A stretch of 64,000 nucleotides of DNA from Streptacidiphilus jeojiense (GCF_000719095.1 NZ_JOEH01000003.1:1-64000), one strand, 5' to 3'. Shown: positions 6,794 to 16,491, numbered from the stretch's first letter. Numbers and translations: made by a program. Notes: generated from the letters alone by a model not told the origin.

Positions 6794-9217
6794 GTGCTCC
6801 ATCTCCGCCACACCAGGGATGTCGAGTTGGTGCCCTTCCGGCAGTTCGTCCTCAAGCTCCACAGCCGATGTGACCTCGCCTGCGACCACTGTTACGTCTA
6901 CGAGCACGAGGACACGCAGTGGCGGGGCCGACCCATGGCCTCGCCCAGGCGGGTACTGGAGCAGACCGCCGTGAGGATCGCCGAGCACGCTGCCGCGCAC
7001 CGGCTGTCGAGCGTCCGGGTCGTGCTGCACGGCGGTGAACCATTACTCGCCGGTCCGGAGACGATCGGATTCGCGGCGGAACAGCTCAGGGCCGCGCTGC
7101 CCGATTCGTGCGGGCTCGACCTGCGCATCCACACCAACGGGGTGCTGCTCGACCGGCGCTTCTGCGACCTCTTCCTGGAACACGACATCAGGGTCGGCAT
7201 CTCCCTCGACGGGGACAGGGCGGCGAACGACCTGCACCGGCGCTACGCCGACGGGCGCAGCAGCCACAGCAAGGTCCTCAGTGCTGTCGCGCTGCTGCAG
7301 GAGCCCGGGTACCGGCGCCTCTTCGCCGGCATCCTGTGCACCATCGACGTACGCAACGACCCTCTGGCGGTGTACGAGGCGCTGACGGCACTCGACCCCC
7401 CGGGGATCGACTTCCTGCTCCCCCATGCGACCTGGGTGCACCCCCCGCTGCGGCCCGACGGCCCGGAGAGCACTCCCTACGCCGCCTGGCTCGGCGCGAT
7501 CTACGAGCGCTGGGAGGCCGAGGGACGGCCGGTGCCGGTGCGCACCTTCGATTCGGTCCTGAGGACCCTGCACGGACTGAGCAGCCTGACCGAGAACCTC
7601 GGGCTGGAACCCGCCGACCTCGTGGTGATCGAGACGGACGGCACCCTGGAGCAGGCGGACTCGCTGCGCACCGCCTTCGACGGGGCGGCGGGGACCGGGT
7701 TCAACGTCTTCGACCACGACCTCGACCGGGCGGCACGGCACCCGGGCATGATCGACCGTCAGCTGGGCCTGGCCGGCCTCTGCGCCACCTGCCGGTCCTG
7801 TCCGGTGGTCAGCTCCTGCGGAGGCGGCCTCTACGCGCACCGGTACCGGGAGGAGAACGGCTTCGAGAATCCCTCGGTCTTCTGCGGAGACCTCAAGGAG
7901 TTCATCACCATGGTCGCGGCACGTGGAGAGGGGACGGATCCCGCGCGGACGGAGCCGACCGCCGGCACCGGACTGACGGACCGGCAGTGGGACGAACTGG
8001 CGGCCGGGCACGGCGGCACCGAGGCCGTGCGGGTCCTGGTCGGCCAGCAGTTGGAGATCGACCGCACCCTGCTGGCCCACGTCGCGACCTCGGCCTCCGC
8101 ACCCTCGGCCTCGACCTCGGCCTCGTGGCGGCTGCTGACGGAGTTCGACGTCCAGGTGCCCGACGCGTGCGACCAGGTCATGTCCCACCCCTACAACCGC
8201 ACCTGGGCGACGGGGCGGTGGCAGCGCGGCGACGGCGGTGACAGCGGCGACGGGCTGGCGGAGTCGGCCGCAGCGGTCGCCCTGCGCGCCGGGTCCGAGG
8301 CGGAGGTGCGGGTCCCGCTGCGTGGCGGCGTACTGAGGCTTCCGGGCCTCGGACGGTTGCTGGTCGACGGGGACGCGGCCTTCGTATCGGTGCGGTCGTG
8401 CGAGGACGGGTTCACGGCCACGACCGACTCCGGGGCGACGGTCCGCATCGCCTGGGCACAGCAGGACCCGCGCTGGCAGCCGACGCGCACGGTGGCTGCC
8501 GACGCCGACTGGACCGTCCGTCTGGAGGACACCGACCCCTGTCGGGACGCCCACGGACATCCGGTGTCCGCGCGCCTCGGTCCGGAGGAGTTCGCCGCCT
8601 GGGAACGCGACCTGACCAGCGCCTGGGCGCTCATCAAGCGCATACTGCCGGGATACGCCGAGGGCATCGCCGCCGGCCTCTCGGTGATCACCCCGTTGCA
8701 GCGGCCCTCCGGGCGCCGTGACATCAGCTCGTCCGCGCGAAGCGCCTTCGGGGCGGTGGGCATCGCCCGGCCTGCGACTGCGGACACCCTGGCACTGCTG
8801 CTGGTCCATGAGTTCCAGCACGTGAAGCTCGGTGCGGTGCTGGACCTCGACGACCTCATCGACGGGAACGACGCCCGGGCGTTCCACGCGCCGTGGCGGG
8901 AGGACCCGCGTCCGTTGGAGGGTCTGCTCCAGGGGACGTACGCCCATGTCGCCGTGACGGAGTACTGGCGCGCCCGCTGGCAGGACCTGCGGGGCCGGCA
9001 CGGTTTCGGCACGGCGGCCGACCGTGCCCAGGACGAGTTCGCACGTTGTCTGGCCGACACCGCCCAGGCACTCGGGTCCCTGTCCGCATCGGGGTCGCTG
9101 ACCGGGCTCGGCGGCCGCTTCGTCGCCGGCATGGAAGCCACCCTGAGGCCTTGGCTGGACGAACTCGACAGCGATGACGGCGACAGCGCCCGGCCGGTTG
9201 CCTCCCACGTAAGGTGA
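6794..9217 (+). CDS. fxsB: FxsB radical SAM/SPASM peptide maturase fused to HExxH domain
   Basis: This is a predicted cyclophane-forming RiPP maturase of 807 residues. The radical SAM domain comes first, with its 4Fe-4S motif CDLACDHC (Cys26, Cys30, Cys33) and the family block PFRQFVLKLHSRC just ahead. SPASM-type cysteines follow (GLCATCRSCPVVSSCGG, about 330-350, and FCGDLKEF). The C-terminal third carries LLLVHEFQHVKLG with HEFQH at 672-676, the metal site of the HExxH domain often fused to FxsB and linked to peptide hydroxylation. The start is a GTG at 6794 with a weak ribosome site. Leu84 is a TTA codon. The stop overlaps the next gene (GTGA), so production is probably coupled to the acetyltransferase. 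No recognisable FxsA substrate accompanies it. Confidence 0.88.
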   Translation: MLHLRHTRDVELVPFRQFVLKLHSRCDLACDHCYVYEHEDTQWRGRPMASPRRVLEQTAVRIAEHAAAHRLSSVRVVLHGGEPLLAGPETIGFAAEQLRAALPDSCGLDLRIHTNGVLLDRRFCDLFLEHDIRVGISLDGDRAANDLHRRYADGRSSHSKVLSAVALLQEPGYRRLFAGILCTIDVRNDPLAVYEALTALDPPGIDFLLPHATWVHPPLRPDGPESTPYAAWLGAIYERWEAEGRPVPVRTFDSVLRTLHGLSSLTENLGLEPADLVVIETDGTLEQADSLRTAFDGAAGTGFNVFDHDLDRAARHPGMIDRQLGLAGLCATCRSCPVVSSCGGGLYAHRYREENGFENPSVFCGDLKEFITMVAARGEGTDPARTEPTAGTGLTDRQWDELAAGHGGTEAVRVLVGQQLEIDRTLLAHVATSASAPSASTSASWRLLTEFDVQVPDACDQVMSHPYNRTWATGRWQRGDGGDSGDGLAESAAAVALRAGSEAEVRVPLRGGVLRLPGLGRLLVDGDAAFVSVRSCEDGFTATTDSGATVRIAWAQQDPRWQPTRTVAADADWTVRLEDTDPCRDAHGHPVSARLGPEEFAAWERDLTSAWALIKRILPGYAEGIAAGLSVITPLQRPSGRRDISSSARSAFGAVGIARPATADTLALLLVHEFQHVKLGAVLDLDDLIDGNDARAFHAPWREDPRPLEGLLQGTYAHVAVTEYWRARWQDLRGRHGFGTAADRAQDEFARCLADTAQALGSLSASGSLTGLGGRFVAGMEATLRPWLDELDSDDGDSARPVASHVR
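7043..7045 (+). other. In-frame TTA (bldA-type) codon in fxsB
   Basis: Position 84 of fxsB (HGGEPLLAG) uses TTA, 83 codons after the GTG at 6794. Together with the TTA in fxsC1 it places both Fxs modules under possible bldA control. Confidence 0.8.
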
Positions 9218-10191
9218 TAGGCCGACGGCAGCTTGTCGACGACCTGGGCCGCATCGGTGTCCGTCCGGGCGGAGTGCTTTTCGTGCAGGCCTCGCTCCGC
9301 AGCATCGGCCAGGTCCGCGGCGGTGTCCGCACCGTCGTGGACGCGCTGCTGGAGGCCGTCGGCCCGATGGGCACGCTGGTGGTCTACACAGCCACCCCGG
9401 AGAACTCGCTGAGCTCTCCGGCGTACCTGGCGGACACCGCGGGAATGGTCCTGAGAAGCCAGAAGATCGCCTATCGGCGCGCCATGGAGCCCTTCGACAT
9501 CGACCGCACCCCCAGCTCGCGGAGGACGGTCGGCATCGTCTCGGAGGCCGTCCGGACCACCCCGGGCGCACTGCGCAGCGCGCACCCGCAGACCTCCTTC
9601 GCGGCCATGGGGCCCAGGGCGGCGGAGATCGTGGCCGACCACCGGTTGGACTGCCACCTCGGTGAGGACTCCCCCGTGGGCCGGCTCTACGAGATGCAGG
9701 CCCAGGGACTGCTGCTCGGGGTGACCGACCGGACGTTCACCCCGTACCACCTCGCCGAGTACTACCCGCCGAACCCGCCGGTGCGGGTGCACGCCGCACT
9801 GGTCAGCACCGAGCACCGCCTGCGCTGCTGGAAGCTCTTCAACGCCGTTGACCTGGACGACGGGCACTTCCCGGAGATGGGGGAGCGGATCCGCAGAGAG
9901 GTCCCTTTCGGGGAGGGGCAGGTCGGTGCGGCCGACAGCCTGTTGGTTCCGCTGGTCCCGGCGGTGGACGCGGCCCGCCGCTGGATCATGGAGCGCTACC
10001 TCGCCGACCGGATGACGCCCCCCGCCTACGGCATCATCCGCAGGCTCCACACCTGCTGCATGCCGCCCGAACTCTGGTCCGAATCATGCACTTTCACCAC
10101 CGTGGAGCGCGACAGCGGGGAGTTGCGTACCCTTTCCCTGAAGGAGTTCATGACGACACGTCAGGCTCTGTTGAGTGGGGGTGCCCGTTGA
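9214..10191 (+). CDS. AAC(3)-family N-acetyltransferase in the fxs operon
   Basis: This 325-residue protein belongs to the aminoglycoside 3-N-acetyltransferase family: GVLFVQASLRSIGQVRGG and VGPMGTLVVYT at the start, HPQTSFAAMGP in the middle and LGEDSPVGRLYE further on are the family's conserved blocks around the CoA site. It starts with a GTG overlapping the fxsB stop and ends in a TTGA overlap with fxsC2, so it sits inside one operon between maturase and TIR protein. That position makes acetylation of a peptide or small-molecule product of the system at least as likely as plain drug resistance. A resistance role cannot be excluded from sequence. Confidence 0.85.
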   Translation: MIGRRQLVDDLGRIGVRPGGVLFVQASLRSIGQVRGGVRTVVDALLEAVGPMGTLVVYTATPENSLSSPAYLADTAGMVLRSQKIAYRRAMEPFDIDRTPSSRRTVGIVSEAVRTTPGALRSAHPQTSFAAMGPRAAEIVADHRLDCHLGEDSPVGRLYEMQAQGLLLGVTDRTFTPYHLAEYYPPNPPVRVHAALVSTEHRLRCWKLFNAVDLDDGHFPEMGERIRREVPFGEGQVGAADSLLVPLVPAVDAARRWIMERYLADRMTPPAYGIIRRLHTCCMPPELWSESCTFTTVERDSGELRTLSLKEFMTTRQALLSGGAR

Positions 10192-11489
10192 GTGTCCGCG
10201 GCGGGTGGGGTGAGGACACGCCTCGGCCCTTCTTCTTCCTGAGCTACGCACACACCCCGGCCAGCAGCCAGGTCGGAGGAGACCCCAACCACTGGGTGCA
10301 CCGCCTGTTCAATGACCTGTGCGCAGCCGTCATGGAACTGACGGACCTCCCGGAGGGCGAGCCGCCCGGCTTCATGGACCGGGGAATGAACGTCGGCGAG
10401 AGATGGGCCGAGCGGATCGGTGAAGCCCTGGCGCACTGTCGGGTGTTCGTCCCGCTCTACTCTTCCCGGTACTTCCAGAGCGTCGCCTGCGGCCAGGAGT
10501 GGCAGGCCTTCTCCTCGCGCCCGGTCTACCGGATACCCGGCACACTGGGCCCTGCCACCGGCATCGTGCCGGTGCTGTGGGTCCCCGGCCGGCAGCACGA
10601 CCTGCCCCTCGCGGCAAGCCAACTGCAGTTCAACCACAGCGAGTTCGGCGAGGATTATCTGCGAGAGGGTCTCTACGCCCTGCTGAAGCTCAACTACTTC
10701 CGCGACGCGTACCAGCTCGCGGTGCACCGGCTGGCGCAGCGCATCGTGCAGATGGCCGAGCAGACGATGATCCCGGTAGGTCAGGAGCTGGACTTCCAGT
10801 CCCGGCCCAGCGCCTTCGAGAAGCCCGTTCCCGCGCGCCGGCTGCGGATAGCGGTGCTTGCCTGCGACTCGACCCGGCTGCCGGAGGGCCGCTCTTCGGC
10901 AGCGTACGGCGAGAGCCAGCTGGACTGGCAGCCCTACCGTTCGGAGTCCAGCCGCCCGCTGGTGCTGCACGCCGATCAGGCGGCCCGGCAGTTGGGCTTC
11001 CACCCGAGCATCCACGAGTTCGAGGAGGAGGCCGGTGCGGTGCTGAACGCGGAGAAGCCGACCGCTCCCGGCCTGCTGCTGCTGGACCGGTTCGCACTGC
11101 TCGATCCGGCTCGGCTGGAGTTGGTCAAGGCCTTCGACCGGTGCAGCCCGGCCTGGATCAGCCTGATGGAGCCCTGGGATCCGGATGACCCCGAGTGCCA
11201 GGCGGCGGACGAGAGCCTGCACAACGCCGCAGAGGAGGCGCTGAGGCACTGGCGGCGGGACAGCAGACCGAGCTTGCGCGGCGGATCCGACGGGCTTCCG
11301 ACCCTGGACTGTTTCGAGGCGGAGGTACCCGAGGCCATCCATCGGGCCATCCTCGGCTTCGCCGGGCGCGGCGGACCCTCACCGCCACCGGGCGGCTACT
11401 TCGGCGGTTCCGGCCGCTCCACCCTGCGCGCCGGGACCTTGCCGGACCGTGACGGGGCGACGACGACCGACCGCAGGCTACTGCACTGA
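10188..11489 (+). CDS. fxsC: TIR-like protein FxsC, copy 2
   Basis: The 433-residue reading starts at a TTG that overlaps the stop of the acetyltransferase gene (TTGA), with GAGTGGGGG upstream. The first half is a TIR-like domain: PFFFLSYAHTPASS, CRVFVPLYSSRYF and ACGQEWQAF with the conserved Glu, then QLQFNHSEFGE. The second half (LRIAVLACDSTRLP, LLLLDRFALLD, PAWISLMEPWD) is the FxsC-specific C-terminal domain shared with copy 1. It matches the FxsC family more closely than copy 1 does. fxsT2 follows after 49 bases. An enzymatic role as an NAD-consuming TIR is an inference from the fold. Confidence 0.85.
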   Translation: MSVRGGWGEDTPRPFFFLSYAHTPASSQVGGDPNHWVHRLFNDLCAAVMELTDLPEGEPPGFMDRGMNVGERWAERIGEALAHCRVFVPLYSSRYFQSVACGQEWQAFSSRPVYRIPGTLGPATGIVPVLWVPGRQHDLPLAASQLQFNHSEFGEDYLREGLYALLKLNYFRDAYQLAVHRLAQRIVQMAEQTMIPVGQELDFQSRPSAFEKPVPARRLRIAVLACDSTRLPEGRSSAAYGESQLDWQPYRSESSRPLVLHADQAARQLGFHPSIHEFEEEAGAVLNAEKPTAPGLLLLDRFALLDPARLELVKAFDRCSPAWISLMEPWDPDDPECQAADESLHNAAEEALRHWRRDSRPSLRGGSDGLPTLDCFEAEVPEAIHRAILGFAGRGGPSPPPGGYFGGSGRSTLRAGTLPDRDGATTTDRRLLH

Positions 11490-11538
11490 CAGCACCGCGC
11501 CACCGACAGCAGTGAACGAGATCCGGCGGAGGGAACCC

Positions 11539-14500
11539 ATGACCAGCGAGTACCAGGTGGAGGATCGGGGCGGCCGCATCATCACCTTCTACTCCTACAA
11601 GGGCGGGACCGGGCGCACCATGGCGCTGGCCAACACCGCCTGGATCCTGGCTGCCAACGGGTATCGGGTGCTGACGGTGGACTGGGACCTGGAGGCGCCC
11701 GGACTGGCGCACTTCTTCCGGCCCTTCCTGGACCAGGACGATCTCGCGGCCACCACGGGAGTGATCGACCTGATCATGGACTACCGGGATGAGGCCCTTC
11801 GGGAGCAATTCCACGAGGACGGCTGGCACCGGGAGTTCGCGACGGTCCGGCGGCATGCGACCTCGTTGAACTGGTCCATGTTCCAGGAGGGGGGGCGGTT
11901 GGACCTACTGCCGGCCGGTCAGGTGCGCAGCGACTACGCGGCGACCGTCGCCGCCATCAACTGGGACCACTTCTACGCCGAGTTGGACGGCAGCAAGTTC
12001 TTCCAGGCGATGCGTACCGACATGCGTGCCCACTACGACTACGTCCTGATCGACAGCCGGACCGGACTGTCGGACATCGCCGACATCTGCACCGTGGAGA
12101 TGCCCGACGACCTGGTGGTCTGCTTCACCCTCAGCGACCAGAGCATCGAGGGCGCCTCGGCCATCGCCCGCACCATCAACGAGCGCTACCGCAGCAGGGG
12201 CATCCGGATCCTGCCCGTCCCGATGCGGGTGGACGACTTCGAGAAGGTCAAGGCGGACGCCGGCCGGGCGCTGGCCCGGCAGCGCTTCGGCGGACTGCCC
12301 GAGGACATGAACGAGGCCCAGCTCGCCCAGTACTGGGGCGCGGTGGAGATCCCGTACCGGCCCTTCTACGCCTACGAGGAGATCCTGGCCGGCTTCGGGG
12401 ATCAGCCGGGCTCGCCGACTTCGATGCTCTCCGCCTGCGAGCGGCTGACGGCGGCGCTGACCCGGGACCAGGTGGTGGGCCTGCCGCCGATGCCGGAGGA
12501 CGTACGGCTGCGCTACGCCGACTCCTTCACCCGGCGCCGTCCGGCGATAAGGGAGGACATCTTCCTGTCCTACGCGCCCGAGGACCGGATGTGGGCGGAC
12601 TGGATCGAGGCGCTGCTGACCCGCGCCGGGCTGCGGGTGCTGCCCAGGGAGGTGGGCGCCGACCCCAGGGCCGAGGCCGAGCGCGGGATGGACGCCGCGG
12701 CCCGCACCCTGGTGGTGCTGTCCCCGGCGTACGTGCGCTCGCCACAGGCGCATGCGGTGTGGAACTCGGTGGCCGACTTCGACCCGGCCGGCGTCCGGCG
12801 CGAGCTGATCCCGGTGCGGGTCGGCGACGTCCGCCTCACCGCTCCGTTCAACAACCGCAACCAGGTGGACGTGCTGCGCCTGGACGAGGCCCAGGCGGCG
12901 TCGGAGCTGTTGCGTGCCCTGCGCCGAGGCGAGCAGGACGTGCACAAGCTGCTGGTCACCGGCGGGCCCAGGTTCCCCGGCACCCGTCCGGCGATCTGGA
13001 ACGTCAAGCCGCGCAACCCGGCCTTCACCGGCCGGTCGGCGATCCTGGACAGGCTGCGGGACCAGCTGCGCGGCGGCAACCCCGCCGTGGTGCTGCCGAC
13101 ACCGACCACGCTCTACGGCCTCGGCGGCGTCGGGAAGACCCAGGTGGCGCTGGAGTACGCGCACCGCTTCATGGCCGACTACGACCTGGTCTGGTGGGTC
13201 GACGCGGAGCAGCCCGACCAGGTGATGCTGTCCCTGGCCGAACTCGCCGTCAAACTCGACCTGCGTCCCGGCGACAACGCGGCCGAGGCGGCCGAGGCGG
13301 CCAGGGAGGCACTGTGGCAGAGCAGCAAGGTGGGACGCTGGCTGCTGATCTTCGACAACGCCGACCGGCCCTCGGAGATCGCCGGATTCCTGCCGGGCGG
13401 CCCCGGACACGTCCTGATCACCTCACGCAACCAGGCCTGGACCGGCCAGGCCGAACCGCTGCCGGTGGACGTCTTCACGCGCCAGGAGAGCGTCGAGCAC
13501 CTGCGCCGACGCAACACCGGGATGTCCCGGGCGGACGCCGACCGGGTCGCCGAGGCGGTCGGGGACCTCCCGCTGGCCGTGGAGATCGCCGCCGCCTGGT
13601 TGGAGACCACCGGGACGCCGGTCAGCTCGTACATCGCCGAGCTCCAGGGGGAGGCGGTCAGGGCGCTGACGACCACTCAGCAGGAGGTCCCGGACTACCC
13701 CCGGCGGTTCAGCGCCACCTGGAACGTCTCCATCGCCAGGCTCCGCGAGCAGTCCCCGGCCGCGAACCGGCTGCTCCAACTGTGCGCGTACTTCTCCGCC
13801 GAGCCCATCGCGATCAGCCTGATCTACAACGACCAGATGATGCGCTCGCTGGTCGCGCTGGATCCGGATCTGCAGGAGAGCGTGATGCTGGGCAAGGTGG
13901 TCCAGGCGATCACCCGGTACGGGCTCGCCAAGGTCGACTCCAACAGCCGGACCTTCCAGATGCACCGGATGGTGCAGGCGGTGATCCGCTCCGAGCTGAC
14001 CACCGAGCAGCAGGAGACGACCATGCACGAGGTGCACCAGATCCTGGCCGGCGCCCGCCCCGGGTCGCTGGACATCGACGACTGGGCGAGCTGGCCCGAC
14101 TTCGAGCGGATCTGGCCGCACCTCGGCCCCTCGCTGGCCCAGGACTGCGACGAGTCGGAGGTCCGCCAGCTGCTCATCGACCGCGTCCGCTACCTGTGGA
14201 AGCGCGGCGAGCTGGAGGTGGCCCAGGAGCTGGGCCACCGGCTGGAGGACGCCTGGACCGCCAAGCACGGCCCCGACGACCGGCAGACCCTGCTGCTGCG
14301 GTTCCAACTGGCCAACGTGGTCCGCTCGCAGGGCCGTTTCGGGGAGGCCCTGGAACTGGACCAGAGCACCTGGGACCGGCAGCGCCGGCTGCTCGGGCCG
14401 GACCACCTGCACTCGCTGATGACGGCCGGCAGCCTGGCGGGCGACCTGCGGGCGCTGGGCCGTTTCAGGGAGGCCATGGAGCTGGACATGGAGACCTACG

Positions 14501-15477
14501 CCAAGCTCAGGGACACCTACGGGGAGCTGAGCAACCGCACCCTGCTGACAGCCAACAACCTCGCCCTGGACTACCGCTTCACCGGTGACTACGAGGCCGC
14601 CCGCCAGTTGGACCAGGAGACCTACGACAAGCGCGACGCGGTGCTCGGTTCCACCCACCAGGACACCCTGGCCAGCAAGGCGGCGCTGGCCGAGGACCTG
14701 CGGGCGCTCGGCGACTACGAGGGCTCGGTGCAGCTGCTGGAGGAGTTCCAGGAGGCGTACCGGGAGGTGCCGGTCACCGACCTGCCCAAGCTGCGCTACG
14801 CCAAGAGCTATGCGGTGGCGCTGCGCAGGGTCGGCCGACTGGGCGAGGCCAGGCAGCTCACCAGGGACACCTACGGCCAGTACCTGGAGCGCTACGGCGC
14901 CGTCGCCCCCGACACCCTGGCCTGCGCGCTCAACCTGGCGGCGGACTACTCGGCGGCCGGGGACAAGGAGGCCGCCAGGGACTTCGCCGCCGAAGTGCAC
15001 CAGGGCTACCGGGAGTCACTGGGCAGCGAGCACCCGTATACCCTGGCCTGCGCCAACAACGTGGGCATATACCTCCGTGACAGCGGTCAGCTGGCCGAGG
15101 CCACGGCGCTGGGCGAGTCCACGCTGGCCTCCATGCAGCGGGTGCTCGGCCCCGAGCACCCGTTCACCCTCTCGGTCATGGTCAACCTCGCCAACTGCTA
15201 CGGCGACATCGGGGACCTGGACCGGGCCGAGGACCTGGGCCGCACCGCGCTGCGCGGGCTGGTCCACCGGTACGGGTCGCGCCACCCCGACGTGGTGGTG
15301 TGCGAGGGCAACCTGGCCGTCACCCTGCGTGACTCCGGCCGTCGGGCCGAGGCCGTGGAACTGCGTGGCCGGGTGGTCGACGAGTTGATCCGGCAGTTCG
15401 GGGAGGAGCACCCGATGACCCGCAATGCAAGGGGCTGGAAGCGCAACGGACACGACCTGGAGCTCCAGCCGGTGTAG
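11539..15477 (+). CDS. fxsT: FxsT-type giant signalling ATPase, copy 2 (ParA-like / TIR / NB-ARC / TPR)
   Basis: This 1312-residue protein is the paralogue of the one at 1394. It opens with a ParA/MinD-type domain (P-loop KGGTGRT at 21-27, VDWDLEAPG, IDSRTGLSD). Unlike copy 1 it has an intact internal TIR domain at about 338-465 (EDIFLSYAPEDRMWADW, ARTLVVLSPAYVRS). The NB-ARC ATPase follows: YGLGGVGKTQ (about 525-534), WLLIFDN (about 600), VLITSRNQAW and GDLPLAVE (about 674). TPRs fill about 880-1312. The ATG at 11539 has GGCGGAGGGA upstream; a 30-residue longer reading from 11449 lacks this site and would begin inside fxsC2. Adjacent TIR proteins and TIR-in-STAND architecture suggest a sensor that assembles TIR effectors. 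Confidence 0.87.
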   Translation: MTSEYQVEDRGGRIITFYSYKGGTGRTMALANTAWILAANGYRVLTVDWDLEAPGLAHFFRPFLDQDDLAATTGVIDLIMDYRDEALREQFHEDGWHREFATVRRHATSLNWSMFQEGGRLDLLPAGQVRSDYAATVAAINWDHFYAELDGSKFFQAMRTDMRAHYDYVLIDSRTGLSDIADICTVEMPDDLVVCFTLSDQSIEGASAIARTINERYRSRGIRILPVPMRVDDFEKVKADAGRALARQRFGGLPEDMNEAQLAQYWGAVEIPYRPFYAYEEILAGFGDQPGSPTSMLSACERLTAALTRDQVVGLPPMPEDVRLRYADSFTRRRPAIREDIFLSYAPEDRMWADWIEALLTRAGLRVLPREVGADPRAEAERGMDAAARTLVVLSPAYVRSPQAHAVWNSVADFDPAGVRRELIPVRVGDVRLTAPFNNRNQVDVLRLDEAQAASELLRALRRGEQDVHKLLVTGGPRFPGTRPAIWNVKPRNPAFTGRSAILDRLRDQLRGGNPAVVLPTPTTLYGLGGVGKTQVALEYAHRFMADYDLVWWVDAEQPDQVMLSLAELAVKLDLRPGDNAAEAAEAAREALWQSSKVGRWLLIFDNADRPSEIAGFLPGGPGHVLITSRNQAWTGQAEPLPVDVFTRQESVEHLRRRNTGMSRADADRVAEAVGDLPLAVEIAAAWLETTGTPVSSYIAELQGEAVRALTTTQQEVPDYPRRFSATWNVSIARLREQSPAANRLLQLCAYFSAEPIAISLIYNDQMMRSLVALDPDLQESVMLGKVVQAITRYGLAKVDSNSRTFQMHRMVQAVIRSELTTEQQETTMHEVHQILAGARPGSLDIDDWASWPDFERIWPHLGPSLAQDCDESEVRQLLIDRVRYLWKRGELEVAQELGHRLEDAWTAKHGPDDRQTLLLRFQLANVVRSQGRFGEALELDQSTWDRQRRLLGPDHLHSLMTAGSLAGDLRALGRFREAMELDMETYAKLRDTYGELSNRTLLTANNLALDYRFTGDYEAARQLDQETYDKRDAVLGSTHQDTLASKAALAEDLRALGDYEGSVQLLEEFQEAYREVPVTDLPKLRYAKSYAVALRRVGRLGEARQLTRDTYGQYLERYGAVAPDTLACALNLAADYSAAGDKEAARDFAAEVHQGYRESLGSEHPYTLACANNVGIYLRDSGQLAEATALGESTLASMQRVLGPEHPFTLSVMVNLANCYGDIGDLDRAEDLGRTALRGLVHRYGSRHPDVVVCEGNLAVTLRDSGRRAEAVELRGRVVDELIRQFGEEHPMTRNARGWKRNGHDLELQPV

Positions 15478-15506
15478 CCGAGCCCGTTGCCGCCGGCACC
15501 GTAGGG

Positions 15507-16421
15507 TCACACCCGGTGCTGGCTGCGCGCCCGCCAGACGATGTGCTCGCGGGAGATGGCGTCCTCGGCCTCCCTGGCCAGGAGGGACCACTCGGCCTCG
15601 GCGCCCGGGCTGTCCGGGTCGAGGCGGCTCAGCCGGATGTCGATGCCGTCCAGCTCCCGGGCGGCGAGGCGGTAGGAGGCGCCCAGCGGGCGGTACTGCT
15701 TCAGCTGGATCCAGGCCGTCGTGGCGGCGGCGCAGGCGGAGACCATGCCCAGGGCCCGCAGTTGGGGCAGGGCGGTGGCCTCCAGGGCGGCGATGAGCAT
15801 GCCGGCGGCGAAGACCGCGGCCATCCCCACGCCCCAGAGCTGGACCTTCTGGTCGCAGTCGTCGGCGCGGGCCAGGTACCAGACCCGCTGGGCCCGTACC
15901 CGCTCCGAGAGGTAGAGCTCGCGGCGCCGGCGCAGCGATTCGCCGCGGTGGAACCGCATCTCGGCGTTGATCTGCGAGTCGGGGCCCGGCGCCGGGCCGT
16001 CGCCGAAGGTGAAGGGGATGTCCCTGACCATCGCGTCGAACCGCTTGATCGCGTCCGCGTCCTCGGCGGGGCCGTCGAAGGGCTGGGCGCGGACCACGAA
16101 CTTCCAGGTCAGCGCCTTGACCGACTCGGCCGCCGAACGGCCCTCGTACCACTGCTCCTGCGGGGCCCGGCGGTGCAGCCGCAGCGCGGTGCCCGCGGCG
16201 CCGGCGAAGCAGGCGATCGAGATCAGCGGCACGACGTTGATGCCGCTGATCCGGTGCTCGGGCAGCGCCCCGAAGAGGGCGGCCAGGATGGTCAGTCCCA
16301 ACTGCCAGCGGTACCAGTGCAGGGCGAAGTCCTGGCCCCGGAGCGAGGCCAGGTCGGCAGCCCAGAACGGGTCCGGAAGCAGTTCCGCCTCACGGTTGCG
16401 CGGTGGGTCCTGATTCGGCAT
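15507..16421 (-). CDS. SLATT/DUF4231-like 4-TM membrane protein, copy 1
   Basis: This 304-residue membrane protein has two hydrophobic hairpins: LTILAALFGALP with ISIACFAGAAGTAL near residues 40-85, and AVFAAGMLIAALEAT with SACAAATTAWIQL near 200-250. Between them lies the block WYEGRSAAESVKALTWKFVV, typical of the DUF4231/SLATT group. SLATT proteins are thought to act as membrane effectors in nucleotide- or conflict-signalling systems. It is 59 percent or so like its neighbour at 16492 by eye (MPNQDPPRNREAELLPDPFW against MVHKDPPGHRERQLLPEPFW). The start has AGGGGGA upstream. It runs tail to tail with fxsT2 only 29 bp away. Confidence 0.65.
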   Translation of the reverse strand: MPNQDPPRNREAELLPDPFWAADLASLRGQDFALHWYRWQLGLTILAALFGALPEHRISGINVVPLISIACFAGAAGTALRLHRRAPQEQWYEGRSAAESVKALTWKFVVRAQPFDGPAEDADAIKRFDAMVRDIPFTFGDGPAPGPDSQINAEMRFHRGESLRRRRELYLSERVRAQRVWYLARADDCDQKVQLWGVGMAAVFAAGMLIAALEATALPQLRALGMVSACAAATTAWIQLKQYRPLGASYRLAARELDGIDIRLSRLDPDSPGAEAEWSLLAREAEDAISREHIVWRARSQHRV

Positions 16422-16491
16422 CCATGTCCCCCTAGGCTTTCCATCAGTCTGCCCAGTGGACCCGCTGCCGTACAGAACGCGAACATGTGCT

